The notes below the pieces were generated by a model. That model saw only the letters and a list, made by a program, of their open reading frames with translations, made no database searches and was not told the DNA's origin. The position numbers and the translations under genes are program-made. A DNA stretch of 19,809 nt. Origin: DAOTWY01 sp003696565 (GTDB taxonomy: Bacteria; Chloroflexota; Anaerolineae; Aggregatilineales; Phototrophicaceae). Positions 16,101 to 19,809 of the stretch are shown here, piece by piece (the stretch's first letter is position 1; each line of letters begins with the position of its first letter). The stretch lies in contig DAOTWY010000019.1 in assembly GCA_034435635.1 (NCBI GenBank), positions 1-19,809 on the forward strand, given 5' to 3'.

Positions 16101-16724
16101 CGCATGAGCCGAGAAGCACTCCGCAACAAAACCCTGCTCCCACAAGCGGTATATGGGTATTTCCCGGCTAACAGCGATGGCAATGATCTCATCATCTGGG
16201 ATCATACCGATTTAGCTGCAAAGCGTGAGGTAGCCCGCTTTAGTTTTCCACGTCAGCCAGGCGGTGAATATCTGTGCATCAGTGATTATTATGCGCCGGT
16301 TGATAGCGGACAAGTTGATGTTGTACAACTTCAAATTGTCACAGCGGGCGCGGCAGCCGATGTAGAATTTGAACGCCTGCAAAGTGCCGATCAATATAGT
16401 GAAGCGTATTTCTTTCATGGGTTAGCGGTTCAAACGGCAGAAGCAACCGCCAATTACATGACAGCACACGTCCGGCGCGAACTCGGCTTAGAGCCGAACC
16501 AGGGCAAGCGTTATAGTTGGGGGTATCCTGCCTGTCCTGATCTGGACGATCATGCAATTGTGTGGCGACTACTGCCTCAGGTTGCAGAGCTTGGCTTAAT
16601 GCTGACTGACTCCTTCCAGATTGTGCCGGAGCAATCCACCGCGGCGATCTTCGCCCATCACCCTGATGCCAAGTATTACAGCGTGGGGAACATTGACCGC
16701 AGTGAGCAAATTTTAGGCGAGTAG
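13164..16724 (+). CDS. metH: Cobalamin-dependent methionine synthase MetH
   Basis: MetH transfers a methyl group from 5-methyl-THF through methylcobalamin to homocysteine. All four modules are present in 1186 residues (E. coli: about 1227). The homocysteine/zinc domain spans about 1-330, with DGAMGT at 27-32, Cys241 in MNCSTGP and Cys306-Cys307 in GGCCGTQP. The pterin domain spans about 360-630, with IGERVNSQGSRKVKRLL. The cobalamin cap and Rossmann domains span about 660-890, with Asp761 and His763 in DVHDIGKN, the histidine being the lower axial cobalt ligand, and GLSALLVSTS. The C-terminal reactivation domain spans about 925-1186, with Arg four residues before GYPACP and HHPDAKYYSVG near the end. 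AAGGAGT precedes the ATG by 6-7 bases. Expression is predicted to be SAM-repressed through the S-box leader. A partner reductase is not in the window. Confidence 0.97.
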   Translation: MIATTSKRIFTNRRYLDAIEDHVVLFDGAMGTSIQKYKLTAADYGGEQYEGCVDYLVVTRPDVIQAIHASFLSVGSEVVETNTFRGNRWTLAEYGLGDRVLEINRTAARIAREVCDRFERETGIPRFVAGSIGPSGKLPSGDDPDLSNVTFDELANLFYEQAQGLVEGGVDLLLIETSQDILEVKAAVHGINRYFEDAGVRIPLQVQITLDVSGKMLFGTDIAGALTTLESLPIDIIGMNCSTGPEYMRQPIQYLVERATLPISVLPNAGLPINVDGEAVYPMEPEPFSEMVSEFTRWGVNVVGGCCGTQPEHLSKLYQAINGYSYNEYLDAIKLGKSIKRQPPQKRQPIHEPQASSGMTATRMIQNPGPTLIGERVNSQGSRKVKRLLLADDYDSIVQIAVDQVENGAHMLDVCVALTERNDEKEQMQKLVKKLAMSVEVPLIIDTTEAEVAEAALSVYPGRGVINGNNLENGRERIDQILPIAKKYGAAVLSMTIDEEGMAHTREKKLEIAQRITDIAVNEYGLSPEDLIFDALTFPLTTGQEELRNDAIETIEGIRLIKEKIPGVMTALGVSNVSFGVSPAARGVLNSVFLFHAVKAGLDMAIVNPAHITPYAEIPEDQRKIAEDLIFNSDPDALPRFIQYFEQNEVELAGKEKVDPTENMTAEEALHWQIVHRKKEGVEALIDDCLTRQDAVGVLNNVLLPAMKEVGDKFGAGELILPFVLQSAEVMKKSVAYLEQFMEKVEGSTKGTVVLATVYGDVHDIGKNLVKTILTNNGYTVHDLGKQVPANTIIEKAIEYNADAIGLSALLVSTSKQMPLIVNELARRNLNFPVLIGGAAINRRFGRRILFLDDTGEPYEPGVFYCTDAFEGLSVMDKLTNQEERETFIQQVMDEAFAELNKPKRRVRAAKGDGQKTVKPAPRIPTPPFWGAKLVGYMPLEVVLQHLHKPELYRLSWGAKNAQGEEWEKLQAEFEARLERMSREALRNKTLLPQAVYGYFPANSDGNDLIIWDHTDLAAKREVARFSFPRQPGGEYLCISDYYAPVDSGQVDVVQLQIVTAGAAADVEFERLQSADQYSEAYFFHGLAVQTAEATANYMTAHVRRELGLEPNQGKRYSWGYPACPDLDDHAIVWRLLPQVAELGLMLTDSFQIVPEQSTAAIFAHHPDAKYYSVGNIDRSEQILGE

Positions 16725-16731
16725 ATCACTA

Positions 16732-16770
16732 GGGTGTGGGCATAATACTGATGCTCACACCTGTTTGATT
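16732..16770 (+). terminator. Stem-loop terminator after metH
   Basis: GGTGTGGGCAT (16733-16743) pairs with ATGCTCACACC (16751-16761) over 11 base pairs including one G-T, with a 7-base loop. It lies 8 bases after the metH stop. The following tract (TGTTTGATTT) is only moderately T-rich, so termination may be partial, or the stem may mainly protect the transcript end. Confidence 0.62.
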
Positions 16771-16795
16771 TAAATTAACGGCATAAACAGCAATC

Positions 16796-16810
16796 GTGAT
16801 TTATAATCAC
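16796..16810 (+). promoter_or_regulatory. Palindrome containing a -10 box ahead of the VOC-family gene
   Basis: GTGATT (16796-16801) and AATCAC (16805-16810) form a perfect inverted repeat around TAT, and TATAAT (16802-16807) lies across its centre. A start near 16814 would leave a leader of about 25 bases. No convincing -35 box is seen at 16-18 bases. A regulator bound here would block the promoter. Confidence 0.42.
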
Positions 16811-16839
16811 TAAAAATAAATCTTATGCAGGAGCCGCCG

Positions 16840-17235
16840 ATGATGCAGCCAAAAGGATTGAATTTCACGTTTTTTGTGAAGGATTTTGATAAAAGCCTGA
16901 CATTTTATCGGGATGTGCTGGGGTTGCGTTATAAAACAGAATGGCGCAGCCAATATAGCCGGGGGGTGATCTTTGATATTGGCAACGATGGGGAATTTCA
17001 GTTCTACGGTCCGCCAGAGGGCAAAGCGCAAACAGAAGCCAGTCCAGCAGGTGTAAAAATTGCGTTCTTGGTTGATGATGTTGATGCGCACTATACACGC
17101 ATCAAAGCCGCCGGCGCAGAGATTGTGGAAGAAATAAACGATAAACCTTGGGGGGATCGCTCCTTTGGAATTAAAGACCCTGATGGTTTGATCTTATATA
17201 TTTATTCCAAGATAGCCGAAAAAGAAACACCATAG
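16840..17235 (+). CDS. VOC-superfamily protein (glyoxalase/bleomycin-resistance/dioxygenase fold)
   Basis: This 131-residue protein has the vicinal-oxygen-chelate beta-alpha-beta-beta-beta fold. The first module reads LNFTFFVKDFDKSLTFYRDVLGL and the second GVKIAFLVDDVDAHYTRIKAAG, ending with GDRSFGIKDPDGLILYIYS. In metal-dependent members a His or Glu sits at the first strand and at the final strand. Here those places hold hydrophobic or aromatic residues (FTFF, and LILYIY instead of an acidic residue), so a metal-free binding protein is likelier than a glyoxalase I. The earlier ATG at 16825 is ruled out because CAGGAG, its own second to third codons, is an ideal ribosome site 6 bases before the ATG at 16840; ATG 16843 is also possible. 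The insertion element's end abuts the stop codon, so any native 3' region was displaced. Confidence 0.85.
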   Translation: MMQPKGLNFTFFVKDFDKSLTFYRDVLGLRYKTEWRSQYSRGVIFDIGNDGEFQFYGPPEGKAQTEASPAGVKIAFLVDDVDAHYTRIKAAGAEIVEEINDKPWGDRSFGIKDPDGLILYIYSKIAEKETP

Positions 17236-17400
17236 AGTGACATACTCCCCACGCCTAAAGGCGGGGGCTTCTGCCGTCAACAGCGATGCTATCCGAAGGT
17301 AGTCTGACTTCGCCTCTAGCAGTATGCGCCGATGCCCCGGCGCGAATGTTAATCGCCGCGTTGTGGTCACGGTCTAGCACCAACCCACAGTGACCACACG
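17236..17400 (-). ncRNA. Probable omega RNA (TnpB guide RNA scaffold) at the element's right end
   Basis: In studied TnpB systems the omega RNA covers the 3' end of tnpB plus the right end, and the guide is whatever sequence follows the element. Here, on the minus strand, there is a CGAAG/CTTCG hairpin (17294-17312) and then the terminal CCCCCGCC-TTTA-GGCGTGGGG hairpin (17247-17267), which contains the tnpB stop codon. The chain ends in GTATGTCAC at the element edge. The present guide would read into the 3' end of the VOC gene. The 5' limit is a guess. Confidence 0.45.
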
Positions 17401-18430
17401 CGAATATTCGTTGCTTCAAGTCCAGCTTTTGACGCTCACCGCAGTTGGAACAGATCTGTGTGGTCGGTGTCCAACGGTCAAGAAATATCACACGTTTGCC
17501 ACGCTTGAACGCCACCCACTCCACGATTTTGACGAATTGTGCAAAGCCCAAGTCAGAGACTTTTCTGCCCCATAGCCGTTTCATCGCATCCATGTTTAGG
17601 GTTTCAAACACTAGCAGATCGTACTTGTCACACAGATCATGGGCGAGTTGAAAGTGGAAGTCGCGTCGTTTATCGCCCACGCGGATATGCGTTCGTGCCA
17701 GCATCCATCCCGCTTTGCGACGATTGTTGCTTCCCTTGACCTTGCGTGAAACTGCACGATTGTGTGTCTTGACCCGGTGAAGTTCCTGCTTGAAAAATTC
17801 TGGCGATAGGTATTTATGCCCTGTGTGGTCGGTGAGAAACGTCTGCAAACCGAAGTCAAAGCCGCCGATTTCACCCGCGCTGACTCCTTCCGGTATCCAT
17901 AGCTTCTCAAACACACTGAAGCACAGCCACAATCGCCCTGCGCTATCTCGTTTGACGGTTACAGTCTTTATCACCCCGTTTATCTGGCGATGCTGTACAA
18001 ATTTGTACTCACGTTTGCCTATCTGGATTTTTCCGTAGCGTTTGTCATCGCTATCAAGGAGCTTCCATCCCGCCTGTTTTAAGGTGAAAGAACGATATTT
18101 CTTGACTTTCTTGAAGCGTGGCAAACCACTTTGCTTGACAAAGAAACGCTGATAGGCTTTATCCAACCGTTCCAACACATCCTGCACTGCTTGTGAACCC
18201 AAGTCTTTCCAGAAGGCATAGCGTTGGGTTTTCATGCGAAGTTTGGCGATGTGCTTTTTGAGCCTACCAAGACCGATATATTTTCCAGTCAGTCGATAGT
18301 AGCGACGTTGCAGAGCCAAAGCGTGATTCCACACCAGACCAGCAACGTTAATCTGCTGATGCAAGTGTCCATCGCGCTTGTCGTTCCGATACATGCGGAA
18401 CTTATAAATTCTGCGAACATCAACATACAT
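17255..18430 (-). CDS. tnpB: TnpB (OrfB) of an IS200/IS605-family element, RNA-guided endonuclease
   Basis: This intact TnpB has 391 residues, usual for the family (about 350-430). The N-terminal helix-turn-helix/WED-type region begins RRIYKFRMYRN and includes GLVWNHALALQ. A split RuvC domain follows with all three acidic residues: Asp192 in GGFDFGLQ, Glu276 in LVFETLNM, and Asp355 in DRDHNAAIN. The zinc ribbon has four cysteines, Cys327 and Cys330 in CSNCGE and Cys345 and Cys348 in CGHC. Related TnpBs are guided by omega RNA to cut DNA next to a target-adjacent motif and thereby retain the element. The ATG at 18430 is chosen for its AAAGGAAA site 8 bases ahead; an upstream in-frame start at 18478 would run through the left-end region. 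The C-terminus (DGRSPRL) is encoded by the right-end hairpin, as is common in this family. Confidence 0.95.
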   Translation of the reverse strand: MYVDVRRIYKFRMYRNDKRDGHLHQQINVAGLVWNHALALQRRYYRLTGKYIGLGRLKKHIAKLRMKTQRYAFWKDLGSQAVQDVLERLDKAYQRFFVKQSGLPRFKKVKKYRSFTLKQAGWKLLDSDDKRYGKIQIGKREYKFVQHRQINGVIKTVTVKRDSAGRLWLCFSVFEKLWIPEGVSAGEIGGFDFGLQTFLTDHTGHKYLSPEFFKQELHRVKTHNRAVSRKVKGSNNRRKAGWMLARTHIRVGDKRRDFHFQLAHDLCDKYDLLVFETLNMDAMKRLWGRKVSDLGFAQFVKIVEWVAFKRGKRVIFLDRWTPTTQICSNCGERQKLDLKQRIFACGHCGLVLDRDHNAAINIRAGASAHTARGEVRLPSDSIAVDGRSPRL

Positions 18431-18452
18431 GGTACAATTTCCTTTGAGGCAA

Positions 18453-18516
18453 CTATTTGTCACTATCTGGTCGCCCAACGCCAGTCTGTCTAGGGCTGGC
18501 GTTTCTATTTGTCACT
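18453..18516 (-). repeat. Left end of the insertion sequence: hairpin flanked by 12-bp direct repeats
   Basis: An 8-bp perfect stem (18477-18484 with 18496-18503, 11-base loop) lies between two copies of CTATTTGTCACT (18453-18464, 18505-18516). IS200/IS605 transposases recognise such an imperfect left-end hairpin near the cleavage site. The doubled 12-mer leaves two possible cleavage positions. Confidence 0.6.
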
Positions 18517-18549
18517 GACAACAGTATACCACACAATGCGCTGACGCGC

Positions 18550-18593
18550 CGCGCTCTACATCCCCATAGCTAAAACAAGGGGTATTGAGCGCG
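18550..18593. repeat. Inverted repeat between the insertion sequence and deoC
   Basis: CGCGCTC (18550-18556) pairs with GAGCGCG (18587-18593), and inside it CCCC (18562-18565) pairs with GGGG (18579-18582), giving a long hairpin with two internal loops. No T-run follows on either strand within a few bases. The remaining bases from 18517 to 18664 contain nothing else recognisable apart from an A-tract/T-tract stretch at 18631-18650. Confidence 0.45.
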
Positions 18594-18664
18594 ATTTAGA
18601 TAAACGCAATGGGAAAGCATTTCACACCATAAAAATGCCTCCCCGTTTTTAACAACTTGCAGAG

Positions 18665-19363
18665 TTAATAGCTATCATTGGTGCTAGATGTTGGCGTACC
18701 AAGTAATTCTTGCATAATCGCTACACCAGCACTTGCACCAATGCGTGTTGCACCGGCTTCAATCATTGCACGCGCATCAGCTAACGTCCGTACCCCACCA
18801 GATGCCTTTACGCCCATTTCCTCGCCAACGGTCTGGCGCATCAAACGCACATCCGCCACTGTCGCACCGCCCCCGCCAAATCCGGTACTGGTCTTGACAA
18901 AATCGGCGCCGGCTTCTTTAGATACCCGGCAGGCGATGACTTTCTCATCATCCGTTAGCATAGACGTTTCTAAAATCACTTTGCTCAACACCCCTTTTAA
19001 CTGGCATTCAGCCACAACTGAGGCAATATCATGAGACAACGCGCTGATGTCCTCATCTTTTAATGCGCCGATGTGTAACACCATATCGATCTCTTGGGCA
19101 CCTTGTTCAATGGCAATAGATGCTTCCTGCACTTTAGCAGCGGTAGACATCGCCCCTAACGGGAAACCGACAACCGTGCAAACTTTAACAGCACTGCCCT
19201 TAAGCTGCTGCGCAGCCAATGGTACATACACCCCATTTACACACACAGACGCAAAACCATATTGCTTTGCTTCATCACATAATTTGATGATGTGTGATTT
19301 TGTTGCATCAGGTTTTAATAAGGTGTGGTCAATCATCGCAGCGAGCGTTTTTGCATCCAACAT
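18665..19363 (-). CDS. deoC: Deoxyribose-phosphate aldolase
   Basis: DeoC is a class I aldolase that reversibly splits 2-deoxyribose-5-phosphate into acetaldehyde and glyceraldehyde-3-phosphate in deoxynucleoside breakdown. The 232-residue TIM barrel shows IDHTLLKPDA at 11-20, CTVVGFPLGA at 62-71, Asp93 in EIDMV, the Schiff-base Lys157 in DFVKTSTGF, and the second active-site Lys186 in GVKASGGVR. The phosphate-binding end RIGASAGV is also present. The length matches short-form bacterial DeoC. AAGGA lies about 9 bases before the ATG. It is transcribed alone, with no deoA/deoD/deoB partner here, and diverges from the gene starting at 19509 across a 145-base region holding a TATAAT box. Confidence 0.95.
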   Translation of the reverse strand: MLDAKTLAAMIDHTLLKPDATKSHIIKLCDEAKQYGFASVCVNGVYVPLAAQQLKGSAVKVCTVVGFPLGAMSTAAKVQEASIAIEQGAQEIDMVLHIGALKDEDISALSHDIASVVAECQLKGVLSKVILETSMLTDDEKVIACRVSKEAGADFVKTSTGFGGGGATVADVRLMRQTVGEEMGVKASGGVRTLADARAMIEAGATRIGASAGVAIMQELLGTPTSSTNDSY

Positions 19364-19384
19364 AATTTTATCCTTGTCTTTCTT

Positions 19385-19415
19385 GACAGATTACTCCAAG
19401 GGATTATACCCTTTT
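19385..19415. promoter_or_regulatory. Overlapping divergent promoter region between deoC and the gene at 19509
   Basis: Plus strand: TTGACA (19385-19390, perfect) then TATACC (19407-19412) at 16 bases. Minus strand: a perfect TATAAT (19405-19410) about 42 bases before the deoC start, with a poor -35 near 19428. The shared -10 area is framed by the inverted repeat AAGGG (19400-19404) and CCCTT (19411-19415). The two promoters should compete or share a regulator. Confidence 0.48.
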
Positions 19416-19508
19416 GCAGAGAAAGCAGACATGATAGAAAAGCAAACGCATCATGATGATACTAGCTTCACCTTTTACCCACCATTTAACTAAGATGGAT
19501 TTGGATAT

Positions 19509-19809
19509 ATGACACGGTTAACAGATTTAGAGCAACTGCGCATTGCAGCGGAACAACGTGAGTGGAACACCTTACAAGATACCCTAAAACGGATGCTAGC
19601 ATTATTAGACCCGCTGATCGCCCTTTCTATTGCCGCGCCACGGTTACGTGCGTTTTTGCCGCGTTTTGAGCAATATTATCCAGAAGCGCGTTGGGTACGT
19701 GAATTGCTGCTGACAGTCATAACGTATGCCTCTGCCCCGCGTGATTTACCGCTTAATGCATTGAATCAGTTTCCTCAGCCAGGATGCGGTAATTTTATTT
19801 TAGCCGTGT
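19509..19809 (+). CDS. Unrecognised protein, N-terminal fragment (runs off the window)
   Basis: An ATG at 19509 opens a frame with no stop through the window end (100 full codons). It begins MTRLTDLEQLRIAAEQREW. The visible part is mostly helical and soluble, with an amphipathic start, Leu/Ala-rich helices (LKRMLALLDPLIALSIAAPR) and a Pro-rich turn (YASAPRDLPL). No motif was recognised. Codon use matches the neighbours (for example many GCG, CGT and TTA codons). The ribosome site is weak (GGAT about 6 bases ahead). The gene diverges from deoC. Only a relation by promoter sharing can be suggested, so I assign no function. Confidence 0.6.
   Translation, partial: MTRLTDLEQLRIAAEQREWNTLQDTLKRMLALLDPLIALSIAAPRLRAFLPRFEQYYPEARWVRELLLTVITYASAPRDLPLNALNQFPQPGCGNFILAV

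Larger units (their letters stand above)
17236..18516 (-). mobile_element. IS200/IS605-family insertion sequence, TnpB-only type
   Basis: The unit consists of tnpB flanked by characteristic subterminal hairpins. At the right end (low coordinates), CCCC-a-CGCC (17247-17255) pairs with GGCGGGGG (17260-17267) around TAAA. At the left end, AACGCCAG (18477-18484) pairs with CTGGCGTT (18496-18503). AGTGACA (17236-17242) recurs as its reverse complement TGTCACT (18510-18516), which I use as tentative outer limits. The 12-base CTATTTGTCACT occurs twice at the left end (18453-18464 and 18505-18516), so the left limit is uncertain by tens of bases. There is no tnpA, so mobility would need a TnpA supplied elsewhere. 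Confidence 0.75.

Noticed and set aside
18431..18478. N-terminal extension of TnpB from an upstream in-frame start
   Set aside because: The ATG at 18430 has a strong ribosome site and the conserved N-terminus follows at once; the extension runs into the element's left-end sequence.
18678..19034. 118-codon plus-strand frame over deoC
   Set aside because: deoC on the opposite strand contains all catalytic residues; this frame is Ser/Thr/Pro-rich shadow sequence.
1..19809. Search for CRISPR arrays, tRNA/rRNA genes, toxin-antitoxin pairs and phage genes
   Set aside because: No regularly spaced repeats, no cloverleaf-like segments with a T-loop consensus, and no such gene families were recognised.

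Overview
The window reads as a chromosomal segment of a free-living bacterium. Gene style suggests Chloroflexota (an Anaerolineae-like lineage): a TPR-rich regulator fragment, a membrane-anchored FHA protein, a fused homocysteine methyltransferase/MTHFR beside a separate full-length MetH, a DUF6541-like multi-pass membrane protein and small lineage-type membrane proteins. This placement is inference; there is no rRNA or other marker. No tRNA, rRNA, CRISPR array, prophage or toxin-antitoxin module was seen.

Layout. 1-1200 (+) is the C-terminal part of a TPR protein cut by the window edge. It converges on a minus-strand block: a membrane-anchored SLT lytic transglycosylase (1227-1982), a signal-peptide/TM/FHA protein (2147-2833) that follows the HMT-MTHFR fusion gene (2839-4722) without a gap, and two tandem paralogous small membrane proteins (4829-5239, 5254-5655). 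A hairpin terminator (5762-5787) closes the next minus-strand gene, a ketopantoate-reductase-family enzyme (5848-6879). A plus-strand block follows: a GT-C-like membrane protein, an agmatine-deiminase-family enzyme with a long N-terminal extension, MoaB/Mog, RsmI, and a family 4 glycosyltransferase overlapping RsmI by 4 bp.

The 308-base gap at 12856-13163 holds a complete regulatory unit: a TTGACA-18-TATGAT promoter, a SAM-I (S-box) riboswitch with its expected helices, and an intrinsic terminator that can be exchanged for an antiterminator. It controls metH (13164-16724). Downstream are a strong stem-loop, a VOC-fold protein whose -10 box lies in a palindrome, and a TnpB-only IS200/IS605-family insertion (about 17236-18516) with both end hairpins and a probable omega RNA region. 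Last come deoC (minus) and the start of an unrecognised gene, diverging from a shared promoter region.

Methionine metabolism is the main theme. The fusion protein can make 5-methyl-THF and may itself methylate homocysteine; MetH carries out the B12-dependent step and is predicted to be switched off by SAM. The other genes are housekeeping or accessory. I found no clearly new multi-gene system. The best leads are the intact TnpB element, the pair of homocysteine methyltransferases under different control, the tandem small-membrane-protein family, and several intergenic palindromes.
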